Source: Crossiella equi (lineage in GTDB: Bacteria; Actinomycetota; Actinomycetes; Mycobacteriales; Pseudonocardiaceae). From it: 64,000 nucleotides of DNA. The number at the start of each line of letters is the position of its first letter. The stretch's first letter is position 1. Where the stretch lies: contig NZ_JAGIOO010000001.1 in NCBI RefSeq assembly GCF_017876755.1, positions 1,302,001 through 1,366,000 of the forward strand. Direction: 5' to 3'. The translations under genes were made by a program, and so were the position numbers. The notes beneath the pieces were generated by a model, which was not told the origin of the DNA, made no database searches, and worked only from the letters and a program-made list of their open reading frames with translations. Shown in pieces: positions 42,601 to 50,629 of the stretch.

Positions 42601-43419
42601 GGGCCGGGTGATCGCCTGGCGCAGCTCCTCCGCGGTCATCGGCGTGGCCAGGATCTGGGCGTCCTGCAACGCCTCGGCCAGCTCGGGGTAGCGCGCGCAG
42701 TGGGCGTAGAAGTCCGCGCGCAGGCCCAGCACGACCTTCACCCGGCTGTCCGCGCCGCTGGTGGCGGTGGTCAGCGCGGTGACGAAGGCCTGCCGCTCCT
42801 CCACGTCGTGGCAGCGGGTGAACAGCTCCTCGAACTGGTCCACCACCACGGTGCGCTCGTGCTCGTGCGGACCGGCCAGCACCGGTCCCGCCTCCTCCAT
42901 CGGGTGCGGCCCGGGGGTGCGCAGCACGCCGTGCGTCAGGCGGGGCAGCACACCGGCGCGCAGCAGCGAGGACTTGCCGGAGCCGGAGGCGCCGACGACC
43001 ACGACCAGGCGCCGGGTGGCCAGCACCTCCAGGACCTGGTCGATGAGGCGTTCGCGGCCGAAGAAGCGCTCGGCGTCCTCGGGGCCGAAGGCGGTGAGAC
43101 CGACGTAGGGGGGCTCCTGCTCGTCGGCGTCCAGCCCGTCCAGCGCGGGCAGGTCGACCTCCCGGGCCAGCTCCCGCCAGCGGGCCTCCCAGTGCTCCTC
43201 GTCGCCGCCGCAGGCGCGGACGTAGGCCAGGGTGACCGCGAGGCTGGGGAGCTTGCGCCCGCGCGCCGCCTCGGAGAGCGTGCTCACCGAGTAGTGCACG
43301 ACCCGCGCCAGGTCGCGGTAGGACGGGTTGCCCGCCTGTTCCCGCAGCCGTCGCAGCTCGAAGGCGAACCGCTGCACCTCACCCGCATCTGGATCCACTG
43401 GCAGCTCTGGCCGCGGCAC
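39697..43419 (-). CDS. HTH - STAND NTPase - transmembrane - WD40 protein
   Basis: A protein of 1240 residues. Residues 14-65 form an XRE-like HTH (YRDLARVVHYSVSTLSEAAR). Residues about 103-480 form an nSTAND1 NTPase with YVGLTAFGPEDAERFFGRE and Walker A GASGSGKS (143-150). A single membrane helix lies near residue 515 (LVALLTTLLLLAVSATGYAV). From about 590 to the end there are about 14 WD40 repeats, many ending VRLWDI or similar, forming one or two propellers. The WD region would lie outside the membrane. Signalling or conflict function is inferred from the family. Confidence 0.92.
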   Translation of the reverse strand: MPRPELPVDPDAGEVQRFAFELRRLREQAGNPSYRDLARVVHYSVSTLSEAARGRKLPSLAVTLAYVRACGGDEEHWEARWRELAREVDLPALDGLDADEQEPPYVGLTAFGPEDAERFFGRERLIDQVLEVLATRRLVVVVGASGSGKSSLLRAGVLPRLTHGVLRTPGPHPMEEAGPVLAGPHEHERTVVVDQFEELFTRCHDVEERQAFVTALTTATSGADSRVKVVLGLRADFYAHCARYPELAEALQDAQILATPMTAEELRQAITRPAVGVGAAVETALLTRLVSEAAGQPAVLPMLSHALVETWRRRRGNTLTLAGYEASGGIEGAIGQTAEAVYDGFSPAQKEIARQVFLRLVELGEGTEDTKRRITRAELDTGEVDVTVVLERLAQSRLLTLDHNSVDIAHEAVIRSWPRLREWLTDDRDGLRVARRIAEAAEEWDRLDRDPGALYRGAQLQLATDWAARARPDVLNRRESDFLTASTAASRREQAAQRARDRRLRQLVALLTTLLLLAVSATGYAVWAEQRSSAQRTAALVQKAVVDAESIKITNPALAWQLRLAAYRADPLREARDAVLSTSAEPYAVRIQDHPRATSIALYSPAAPVLLTAGAGDDRVMRFWDTTNPHAPQLLSSVEGHLAGLHGAEFTPDGKRLVTAGLDRQVRIWDVGDPRSPKMLGLVTGHTAAVEDAALGRDGTLLVTAGADQVVKIWDITDPRSPVLLHELKGFPNLVHGADLSDDGRLLATADWSDAVRVFDLTNPREPEELPSPGGHKDGAQEVVFNHDASLLVTGGSDRLATLWDLRDPRRPRELSKLAGHLDTVHGIAFAPGEKVLATASGDSTVRLWEVSDPANPRDLHVLRGHTDAAWHGTFNADGTQLASSSDDRTVRITDLRRQDVPQHADQVTTVARETGQLIATSGSDGTVRLWRREPDGDLRVAGVVDGRSGDVDAVALTKDSSLLVTGSWDQRARLWDIRDPASPVLLSVVSGHTNAVDQVELSPDGKLMVTTSWDDSFRLWDITDRRDPRPLAKVDVHGSDVVDVMISPDGRTLASAGMDGTARLWDVTTPRSPKELQVLSDYPGGASQVEFTADGRYLGVFGLDRKVRLFDLTVRGGARLVSELPQFEQTVQGIAFSPDGRTLAVAGNDKTVRLWDVADKAKPVETTTLRGHSEAVYRVAFGPEGKFLVGVGGDRTVRLWDIDVERAAAGICAIAHPRITEAQWEHYLPGLPFQPPCPG

Positions 43420-43517
43420 CCCTCTTCCTCTCTGTGACCCCTCAGCCGGAACACCCTATCCGGCAACGACAACCGGACGCGGTGGCCGTGTCGGTGGTGC
43501 GCGCCATACTGCGGAGC

Positions 43518-46172
43518 GTGGGGAAGGTGTCACTGCTGGGCCGAGCCGAGGAGCTGTCCGCGCTGCGGGCGGCGCTGGCCGACGGGGGGTTCGCCGCGGT
43601 CACCGGCGAGGCGGGCATCGGCAAGACGAGCCTGGTCAGCACGTTCGCCCGGGACTGCGGGGCGGTGGTGCTGACCGGTGCCTGCTGGGGGTCGGCGGGG
43701 GTGCCGCCGAGGTGGCCGTGGACCCAGGTGGCGCGCGGGCTGCGGCAGGTGCTGCCCGTCACCTCCGTGCCCCCGGCGCTGGGTGCGCTGCTCGGGGACG
43801 GGGAGGCGGAGGAGTTCGCGCTCGCGGACGCGGTGACCGAATCGTTGTGCGCGCTGGCCCGCCGCTCGCCCGTGCTGCTGGTGCTGGAGGACCTGCACTG
43901 GGCCGACCCGGCCTCGCTGGCGCTGCTGGAGTTCGTGGTGCAGCACGCGCGGCGGCCGGGTTTGTTGGTCGTCGCGACCTACCGGGACGGCGAGGTCAGC
44001 GGCCCGCGGCTGCCCGCGTTGTCCGCCAAGGCCGTGCGCCTGCCACTGTCCGGGCTGGACCTGGCGGCCACGGCCTCGCTCGTGACGCGTGCGACCGGTG
44101 TGACGCCTGGGGCGCCGGAGGTCGAGCGGCTGCACCGGCGTACCGGCGGCAACCCGTTCCTGGTCGAGCAGACCGCGCGGCTGTGGCAGGGCGGCGGCGC
44201 GCTGGACGCGGTCGACCCGGGCAGTCACGCGCTGCTGCGCAGCCGCCTGGACCGGTTGCCCGCGCCGGTGCTGGACGTGCTGGGCACGGTCGCGGTGCTC
44301 GGCCCGGCCGCGGACCTGGGCCTGGTGGCCGCGCTGCACCCGGGTGCCACCGGGCCGCTGGGGGTGGCGGCGGTGGCACGTGTGGTCGTGGTCGACGGGG
44401 ACTCGGTGTCCTTCCAGCACGAGCTGCTGCGCGAGACCGTCCTTTCCGGACTACCCGACGCGGCCGGGCGGCACGCCCGGGTGCTGCGCTCGGGCGCGCT
44501 GGTGACCCCGGCCGTGCTGGCCCACCACGCGTGGCTGGCTGCCGAGCTGCTGCCGCCGGAGGAGGTGGTCGGGCACCTGCTGGCCGCGGCCGAGCACGCC
44601 GTGGCCAGTTTCGCGCCCGCCGACGCCGCCCGGCACTTCGCACACGCCCTGACCCTGCTCACCGAACCGGTTCGGCGGGCGCGGGTGGCGTTGCGGCTGG
44701 GCGAGGCGGCCGACCACGCGGGTGAGGCGGACACGGCGGCCCGCGCCTTCGGCGAGGCGATGGCCACGGCCCGGGAGCTGGCGGAACCGGAGCTGGCCGC
44801 GCACACCGCGCTGACCCTGTCCTGGCTGCGGCGACCGGCCCTGCCCGGGCACGAGGAGTTCCTCACCTGGGCGCGGTCGCTGCTGGGTCCGTCGCCCTCG
44901 GCGCGGGCGGTCGACCTCGCCCGGTCACGTGGTGCGGAGCTGGGCCACGCGCTGGCCACCCACGTGAGCGTGCTGTGGTCGGTGCACACGGTGCCGCGGC
45001 GGCTGGCGCTGACGGCCGAGCTGGTCGAGATCGACCGCGGGGTGGAGGCGTTGTCCCTGCGGGCGGGCGCGCTGCTGGAGGCCGGGGACCCGGCGCACCG
45101 GGAGCTGCACCGGGAGCTGCTGGCCCGCACCGACCTGCCCGCGCACCGGCACGAGGCCGAGGTGACCGGCACGCTGCTGGCCGTGCTGGCGGGCGAGTTC
45201 GCGCGGGCGCGGGCGTGTGCGGACCGGGCTCGGGACACCGGTTCGCAGCCCTACTTCCCGGCCGGGGACCTGTGGGCCGTGCAGCGGCTGTGGATCGACC
45301 TGCGCGCGGGTGACCTTGACGGTGTGCGGGCGCTGCTGGCCACCGCCGACGGCGAGTACGTGCCGCTGTACCGGGGACTGCTGGCGGTGCGCGAGGGCCG
45401 GGCGGCGGAGGTGCCGCCGAGGCCGTCGCGCTGGTTCGAGGCGCTGTGGCTGCGGTTGCGCGCGGAGACCGGCGATGAGGGGGTGCTGGCGGAGCTGGCG
45501 CCGCTGTCCGGGCAGTGGCTGATGACCGCCACGGTGTGCCTGGAGGGTCCGGTGGACCACTGGCTGGCACTGCTGCACGCGGCCCGGGGCGAGCACGCGC
45601 GGGCCGCGGCGTACCGGCAGGCGGCGGAGGAGTCGGCGGCCCGGCTGGGCGCGCGGCCGTGGCTGGCGGAGTCGCCCGCGCGGCCGGTGTTCCGGGAGCG
45701 GGACGGGCTGTGGACGCTCAGCTTCGACCGGCACACCGTGCACCTGCCGCACACGAAGGGCTTGCGCGACCTGCACACGCTGCTCGGGGCACCCGGCCAG
45801 GACGTGCCCGCCGTGCGGCTGCTCTCCCCGGAGCTGGGCGCGCACGGGGCGGACCCGGTGCTCGACGACGCGGCCCGCGCGGCCTACCGGGCGCGGCTGG
45901 AGCGACTGGCCTCGCCGCGCACCCCGGCGGAGGAGGCCGAGCGGGCGGCGTTGCTGGCGGAGCTGCGGGCGGCCACCGGGCTGGGTGGGCGGTCGCGGCG
46001 GCTCGGGGACGAGGCGGAGCGGGCGCGCAAGGCCGTGACGAACCGGATCCGGGACACGTTGCGGCGCCTGGAGGAACGGCACCCGGTGCTGGCCCGGCAC
46101 CTGCGCGACTCGGTGACCACGGGGACGAGCTGCCAGTACCGGCCCGCCAGGCCGGTGGACTGGAGGTTGTGA
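43518..46172 (+). CDS. AAA ATPase signalling protein (AAA_16-type) without LuxR HTH
   Basis: A protein of about 884 residues. Residues 1-300 form an AAA_16 ATPase: LLGRAEELSALRAAL, Walker A GEAGIGKT (30-37) and Walker B VLLVLEDLHWAD, then RTGGNPFLVEQTARLW. The central part is TPR-like. The C-terminal 130 residues (LWTLSFDRHTVHLPHTKGLR to RLGDEAERARKAVTNRIRD) are a distinct module found on some ATPases in place of the LuxR HTH. GTG 43518 sits 8 bp after a CATACT -10-like box, so a leaderless transcript is possible; GTG 43527 is an alternative. Divergent from the WD40 protein. Confidence 0.82.
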   Translation: MGKVSLLGRAEELSALRAALADGGFAAVTGEAGIGKTSLVSTFARDCGAVVLTGACWGSAGVPPRWPWTQVARGLRQVLPVTSVPPALGALLGDGEAEEFALADAVTESLCALARRSPVLLVLEDLHWADPASLALLEFVVQHARRPGLLVVATYRDGEVSGPRLPALSAKAVRLPLSGLDLAATASLVTRATGVTPGAPEVERLHRRTGGNPFLVEQTARLWQGGGALDAVDPGSHALLRSRLDRLPAPVLDVLGTVAVLGPAADLGLVAALHPGATGPLGVAAVARVVVVDGDSVSFQHELLRETVLSGLPDAAGRHARVLRSGALVTPAVLAHHAWLAAELLPPEEVVGHLLAAAEHAVASFAPADAARHFAHALTLLTEPVRRARVALRLGEAADHAGEADTAARAFGEAMATARELAEPELAAHTALTLSWLRRPALPGHEEFLTWARSLLGPSPSARAVDLARSRGAELGHALATHVSVLWSVHTVPRRLALTAELVEIDRGVEALSLRAGALLEAGDPAHRELHRELLARTDLPAHRHEAEVTGTLLAVLAGEFARARACADRARDTGSQPYFPAGDLWAVQRLWIDLRAGDLDGVRALLATADGEYVPLYRGLLAVREGRAAEVPPRPSRWFEALWLRLRAETGDEGVLAELAPLSGQWLMTATVCLEGPVDHWLALLHAARGEHARAAAYRQAAEESAARLGARPWLAESPARPVFRERDGLWTLSFDRHTVHLPHTKGLRDLHTLLGAPGQDVPAVRLLSPELGAHGADPVLDDAARAAYRARLERLASPRTPAEEAERAALLAELRAATGLGGRSRRLGDEAERARKAVTNRIRDTLRRLEERHPVLARHLRDSVTTGTSCQYRPARPVDWRL

Positions 46173-46174
46173 GC

Positions 46175-46202
46175 GGGGCCCGGCGGCCAGCCGCCAGGCC
46201 CC
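46175..46202. terminator. Terminator hairpin between convergent genes
   Basis: GGGGCCCGGCGGC (46175-46187) pairs with GCCGCCAGGCCCC (46190-46202) over 13 bp with one mismatch. It lies between the stops of the AAA ATPase and NmrA genes. The loop is very tight, so the top pairs must open. Confidence 0.7.
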
Positions 46203-46208
46203 TCCCCC

Positions 46209-47027
46209 TCACCCCCCGGTCGGCTGGAACTGGTGCGCGTTCTCCCGCGCCCACTGCTCGAACGTCCGCCCCGGCCGCCCGGTCACCTCGCGCACGGTCG
46301 GCTGCGGCACCCCGCCCACGGCGGGCGGGCTGGTGCTCAGCTGTACCGCCCAGTCCAGGTAGTCCGCCGCGAAGCCCTGGTCCAGCAGCCGCGCCCGGTA
46401 CTCCGCCTCGGTCTCCCGGCGCACCGGCACGTCCCGGCCGAGCGCCTTGCCCAGGATGACCAGCCGGTCCTCCTGGCTGAGCGTCTCCGGACCGGTGAGC
46501 TGGTACTCCTGACCGGCGTGGCCGTCCTCGGTGAGCGAGGCCACCGCGACCGCCGCGATGTCGGCCTCGTGCACGACCGCGCCGGGCTGGTCGCCGAAGA
46601 CCGGCACCGGGTGGCCCGCACGGATGAACGGTGCCCAGTCGACGACCGCGTTGGCCATGAACTCCACCGGGCGCAGCCAGGTCCACCCGATCGGGCTGTC
46701 CCGCAGCGCGCGTTCGACGCCGCTCTCCTCCCAGCCGCTGAGCACGCTGACCTGGCGCACCCCGGCCCGTTCCAGCAGGCTGACCAGCTCGGTACCGGTC
46801 TCCAACGGGCTCTCGCCGTCGAAGGTGATCAGGTGCGCCGCGGTCACGCCCTCCAGGGCCGGGGCCAGGGAGTCCGGGCGGCCGAGGTCGCCGAAGGCCA
46901 CCTCCACGTCCAGCCGGGTCCGGGCGGGACGCCTGCTCAGCGCACGCACCGGGTGGCCCGCCGCGTGCAGCTGCGCCACAACCTGCCTGCCCACCGTGCC
47001 GGTCGCGCCGGTCACCAGGATCGTCAT
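46209..47027 (-). CDS. NmrA/SDR-family NAD(P)-binding protein
   Basis: A protein of 272 residues with the atypical SDR cofactor motif TGATGTVG near the N-terminus, VEVAFGDLGRPDSL and WTWLRPVEFMANAV, without the YxxxK catalytic pair in the usual place. NmrA-type proteins act as quinone reductases or redox sensors. GGAGA precedes ATG 47027. It is divergent from the TetR gene, and the two perfect palindromes between them lie within 80 bp of its start. Confidence 0.88.
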   Translation of the reverse strand: MTILVTGATGTVGRQVVAQLHAAGHPVRALSRRPARTRLDVEVAFGDLGRPDSLAPALEGVTAAHLITFDGESPLETGTELVSLLERAGVRQVSVLSGWEESGVERALRDSPIGWTWLRPVEFMANAVVDWAPFIRAGHPVPVFGDQPGAVVHEADIAAVAVASLTEDGHAGQEYQLTGPETLSQEDRLVILGKALGRDVPVRRETEAEYRARLLDQGFAADYLDWAVQLSTSPPAVGGVPQPTVREVTGRPGRTFEQWARENAHQFQPTGG

Positions 47028-47106
47028 CTCTCGTCTCCTCCTCCGCCGGACCTCGGCGGTCACCCGGAAGGCGCTAGATCCGGTCTGGCGGGTGCCACGT
47101 GAGCTA

Positions 47107-47135
47107 ACGAACATGTTCGTAACGAACATGTTCGT
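47107..47135. promoter_or_regulatory. Tandem TetR operator: two identical 14-bp palindromes
   Basis: ACGAACATGTTCGT occurs at 47107-47120 and again at 47122-47135, each a perfect palindrome, centres 15 bp apart. They lie 12 bp upstream of the TetR start and in the promoter of the divergent NmrA gene. Two regulator dimers could bind side by side. Confidence 0.88.
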
Positions 47136-47147
47136 TACACTGGGGCC

Positions 47148-47822
47148 ATGAGCGAACCCAGGAGCCGCCGGGACCGACCGGCCAAGGCGCCGCTGAGCCG
47201 GGCCGGCATCGTGGCGGCGGCCATGCGCGTCCTGCGCGCGGACGGCCTGGCCAAGGTGACGATGCGCCGCCTGGCCCAGGAGCTGGACACCGGTCCGGCC
47301 TCGCTCTACGTGTACTTCGCGCACACCGCGGCGCTGCACGCGGCGATGCTCGACGAGGTCCTGGGCACGGTCGCCCTGGCCCGGGGCCCGTGGCGGCAGC
47401 GGGTGGAGGAGGACCTGCTCGGCTACACCCTCGCGCTGTTCGAGCACCCGCAGCTGGCACAGTCGGCGGTCACCACCCGACCGAGCGGCCCGCACTACCT
47501 GAACCTGGTCAACGCCCTGCTGGGCGCGCTCGCCGAGGGCGGTGTCCCGGCCCCGCAGGCCGCCTGGGGCGTGGACGTGCTGCTCCAGGTGGCCACCGCC
47601 AACGCCGCCGAGCACTCCGCACGCCAGTCGGCGGGCACCACCAGGCGGGACCTGGACGACCTGGCCGCCGCCCTGGGCACCGCCTCCCCCGCCGACCACC
47701 CGCACATCGCCGCGGTGTCGGACCACCTGCTGTCGGGCTCACCGCGGGACCGCCTGCGGTGGGGCTACCGCGCCCTGGTCAACGGCATCGCCCACACCCC
47801 ACCACCGGGAGACTCACCATGA
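47148..47822 (+). CDS. TetR-family transcriptional regulator (TetR_C-like)
   Basis: A protein of 224 residues with HTH LAKVTMRRLAQELDTGPASL then YVYFAHTAALHAAML. The C-terminal domain resembles that of tetracycline-type repressors. It ends with an ATGA overlap to the FAD monooxygenase. The twin operators lie immediately upstream, so it likely represses itself, the monooxygenase and the divergent NmrA gene. Confidence 0.92.
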   Translation: MSEPRSRRDRPAKAPLSRAGIVAAAMRVLRADGLAKVTMRRLAQELDTGPASLYVYFAHTAALHAAMLDEVLGTVALARGPWRQRVEEDLLGYTLALFEHPQLAQSAVTTRPSGPHYLNLVNALLGALAEGGVPAPQAAWGVDVLLQVATANAAEHSARQSAGTTRRDLDDLAAALGTASPADHPHIAAVSDHLLSGSPRDRLRWGYRALVNGIAHTPPPGDSP

Positions 47823-48925
47823 CCCACCACCCGATCGCGATCATCGGCGCGGGCCTGGGCGGCCTGACCCTGGCCGCCACCCTGCACCGCCACGGCACCC
47901 CGGTAGCCGTCTTCGACGCCGACCCCTCCGCCACCGCCCGCACCCAGGGCGGCATGCTCGACATCCACGAGGACTCCGGCCAGCCCGCCCTGCGCGCGGC
48001 AGGCGTGTACGCGGAGTTCACCGCCCTGATCCACGAGGGCGGCCAGGCCACCCGCGTCCTGGACCCGCATGCCCAGGTCTGCCTCGACCTGCCCGACACG
48101 GGCGAACGCGGCCGTCCGGAGGTCGACCGGGGCCGGTTGCGCGACCTGCTGCTGTCCGCCCTGCCCGAGGGCACGGTCCGCTGGGGCGCGAAGGTGGTCT
48201 CGGTGGGCGAGGGCCCGGTCCGGGAGGTCGTGCTCGCCGATGGGCGGCGCTTCACCGCCGACCTGGTGATCGGCGCGGACGGCGCCTGGTCGAAGGTCCG
48301 CCCGCTGCTCTCCACCGCCACCCCCGCCTACACCGGCGTCACGATGGTCGAGTTCGACCTGCTCGACGCCGACACCCACCACCCGCGCGCCGCCGGGATC
48401 GTCGGCAGCGGCATGCTGTTCGCCGTCGGCGAGGGCCGGGGCTTCCTGGGCCACCGCGAACCCGACGGCAGCCTGCACATCTACGCCGCGGTCACCGTGC
48501 CCGAGGGCTGGACGGACACCGGGCACCTGCTCGACCACTTCGACGGCTGGCACCCGGACCTGCGGGCCCTGGTCACCGACGCCGACAGCCCGCTCATCCC
48601 CCGCCCGATCCACGCCCTGCCCATCGGCCACCAGTGGGAACGCGTGCCCGGGGTGACCCTGCTCGGGGACGCGGCACACGTGATGTCCCCGTTCGCCGGG
48701 GAGGGCGCCAACATGGCCATCGCGGACGGCGCCGACCTCGCGCAGGCCCTGCTGGCACACCCGGGCGACACCGAGGCCGCGCTCGCGGTCTACGAGAAGG
48801 CCATGTTCGCGCGGGCGGAGGAGGCCGCGGCCATGTCGGCGGCCGGTCTCGAACTGACCCTGGGCCCGGACGCCGCCCGGCGGCTGGCCGCGCGGATGAG
48901 CGGGGAACCGGCGCTCACCGAATAG
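47819..48925 (+). CDS. TetX-like FAD-dependent monooxygenase
   Basis: A protein of 368 residues of the class A flavin monooxygenase family: FAD motif IIGAGLGGLTLA, DG motif LVIGADGAWSKVR, and GD motif LLGDAAHVMSPFAGEGANMA. The block GGMLDIHEDSGQPALRAAG is strongly reminiscent of tetracycline-inactivating TetX proteins. Its start overlaps the TetR stop (ATGA). The combination of TetR repressor and TetX-like enzyme suggests inducible modification of an aromatic or antibiotic compound; the substrate is not established. Confidence 0.87.
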   Translation: MTHHPIAIIGAGLGGLTLAATLHRHGTPVAVFDADPSATARTQGGMLDIHEDSGQPALRAAGVYAEFTALIHEGGQATRVLDPHAQVCLDLPDTGERGRPEVDRGRLRDLLLSALPEGTVRWGAKVVSVGEGPVREVVLADGRRFTADLVIGADGAWSKVRPLLSTATPAYTGVTMVEFDLLDADTHHPRAAGIVGSGMLFAVGEGRGFLGHREPDGSLHIYAAVTVPEGWTDTGHLLDHFDGWHPDLRALVTDADSPLIPRPIHALPIGHQWERVPGVTLLGDAAHVMSPFAGEGANMAIADGADLAQALLAHPGDTEAALAVYEKAMFARAEEAAAMSAAGLELTLGPDAARRLAARMSGEPALTE

Positions 48926-50177
48926 TGAGCGACACCGGGCCGGTGTCCTCGCCGAAGGCCATCGCCGTCCAGTCCGGGGCGGTGTAGGGCGCCCAGCCCG
49001 GGTCGCCGTCGGTGATGAAGCCCGTCCAGGCGTGCTGGGCGACCTCGACCAGGGCCCGCCGCTGCCGCACCGTGCCGCCCAAGGCCGGGGAGCCCGCGAA
49101 GGCCTCGAGGTTGCCCAGCACGTACGGCAGCTCCGCGCAGTGGTGCACACCGTGCTGGTGGCGCGGGAACCGCCACTGGTAGCAGTACGCGCCCAGGTGG
49201 GCGGCCAGTTCGCAGGTCGGGGCGGCGAACCGGTCGCCGAACACCCTCGGCGGGACCTGCGGCGGCAGCCCCTCGACGTACTCGCCGTCCGTCACCCCCA
49301 GCAGCACGTCCAGGCCCGCCAGGCTGTCGGACAACGCCGCCGCACCCGGCGCCGTGGTCAGGAAGTCGCCGTCCACGAACGGCACGAACGGCGGGCCGCC
49401 GGGCACGATCCGCCGCCAGCGGTCGGTGGCCGCCAGCTGTGCCCGCAAGACCGCCTCAGTGGGCAGTGCGCGCAGCCCCTCCAGGTCGGCCACCCCGGCC
49501 GCCTCGGCGAACACCTCGGCCGCCTGGACCGCGCGGGCCCGGTCGGCGGTGTCCACCGAGAACGGCGTGCTCTGCAGGATCACGCGCTGGACCAGGGACC
49601 GCACCGGGCGGGTGGCCAGGGCCAGGATCGCGTAGGCGCCCGCGGACTGGCCCATCAGCGTGATCCGCGCCGGATCCCCGCCGAAGGCCGCCACGTGCGC
49701 GTGCGTCCACTGGAGCGCGAGCTCCTGGTCCTGGAGACCGAAGTTCGCGCCGCCCGGCACCGCGAGGTAGCCGAAGGCGCCCAGCCGGTAGTTGACCCCG
49801 ACCACCACCACACCCCGCGCGGCCAGCGCCGCACCGGAGTAGGCCGCCGCCGAGGCCGAGCCCACCTGGAACAGGCCGCCGTGCAGCCAGACCACCACCG
49901 GGAGGTCGCGCGCGTCCGGCGGGGCCCAGACGTTGACCGTCAGGCAGTCCTCGGAGAACCCGGGCACCGCCTTCGGGACCAGCGTGGCCGGGGCCGGGTC
50001 CTGCACCGCCGCCGGGCCCGGTCGGTCCGCCGAGCGCACACCGGTCCAGGGGCGCACGGTTTGCGGGGCGGCGAAGCGCACCGGGGGCTCCGCGTACGGC
50101 ACGCCCAGCCACGCGTGCACCCCGCCGTCCGCGGTGCCGCGCAGCGTGCCGGAGGGCGTGTCGACCGTCAGACCCAT
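48915..50177 (-). CDS. Type-B carboxylesterase
   Basis: A protein of 420 residues. The catalytic Ser is in GQSAGAYA, the oxyanion motif is WLHGGLF, and EDCLTVNVWAP is the family signature; the catalytic His is probably in GVHHCAELPY. It is about 80-100 residues shorter than the usual type-B esterase because the region before the catalytic His is compact. The stop overlaps the monooxygenase stop by 11 bp (convergent). ATG 50186 is an alternative start; no clear Shine-Dalgarno for either. Confidence 0.88.
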   Translation of the reverse strand: MGLTVDTPSGTLRGTADGGVHAWLGVPYAEPPVRFAAPQTVRPWTGVRSADRPGPAAVQDPAPATLVPKAVPGFSEDCLTVNVWAPPDARDLPVVVWLHGGLFQVGSASAAAYSGAALAARGVVVVGVNYRLGAFGYLAVPGGANFGLQDQELALQWTHAHVAAFGGDPARITLMGQSAGAYAILALATRPVRSLVQRVILQSTPFSVDTADRARAVQAAEVFAEAAGVADLEGLRALPTEAVLRAQLAATDRWRRIVPGGPPFVPFVDGDFLTTAPGAAALSDSLAGLDVLLGVTDGEYVEGLPPQVPPRVFGDRFAAPTCELAAHLGAYCYQWRFPRHQHGVHHCAELPYVLGNLEAFAGSPALGGTVRQRRALVEVAQHAWTGFITDGDPGWAPYTAPDWTAMAFGEDTGPVSLTIR

Positions 50178-50280
50178 GGCCGTCATGCTAGGTCGTGCCG
50201 CCAGGTACACGTTGGACCTGGCTGGACAGCACCGGGGCGAACGCCCTGGAGGGCACCGCGCCGTCCGGGAGAAGACCGAC

Positions 50281-50581
50281 GTGACCTCGCTCCTGACCAC
50301 CGGTGGCCATTCCGGCCTCGCCGCGACCCCGACACGGCGGACGGCCGGTTGGCCGGCGCCGTCGTGGAGCCGGACGCCGTCGCACCGTGCTGTAGGCCTA
50401 CGAGCTGGACCGGCGGCTCCGCCGGGCGGGCAGCTCGCTGTCCTCGATCGCGTTCGACCCGGGCGCCGTGCCCGGTACCGGGCTCGTGCGGGACGCGCCG
50501 AGGCGCGCGCCGAAGCTGTGGCAGGACTCCAAGCGGCTCGTCGGCCTGACCAGCGCCGAGGAGCCGGAGCAGCCGAACTGA
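50281..50581 (+). pseudogene. SDR oxidoreductase remnant
   Basis: 50402-50581 reads AYELDRRLRRAGSSLSSIAF then DPGAVPGTGLVRDAPRRAPK to a stop, the C-terminal region of retinol-dehydrogenase-like SDRs. An in-frame TAG lies just before AYELDRR. Upstream, LTTGGHSGLAAT (about 50293-50330) looks like an SDR N-terminal cofactor motif. The catalytic middle is missing. The C-terminal piece is well supported, the N-terminal one less so. Confidence 0.6.
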
Positions 50582-50599
50582 ACACCCGGGCCGTTGTTT

Positions 50600-50615
50600 C
50601 GTTTGGTCCCATACG
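50600..50615. promoter_or_regulatory. Operator copy 1 of the hpa-region regulator
   Basis: CGTTTGGTCCCATACG is a near copy of the palindromic site at 51610-51625 (CGTTTGGCCCCAAACG). It lies 14 bp upstream of the decarboxylase-like start at 50630. Confidence 0.7.
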
Positions 50616-50629
50616 ACATCATGGGACGC

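Noticed and set aside
39460-43437. 1325-residue plus-strand frame opposite the WD40 protein
   Set aside because: It mirrors the repeats of the minus-strand WD40 gene, lacks any recognisable domain and has no plausible ribosome site.
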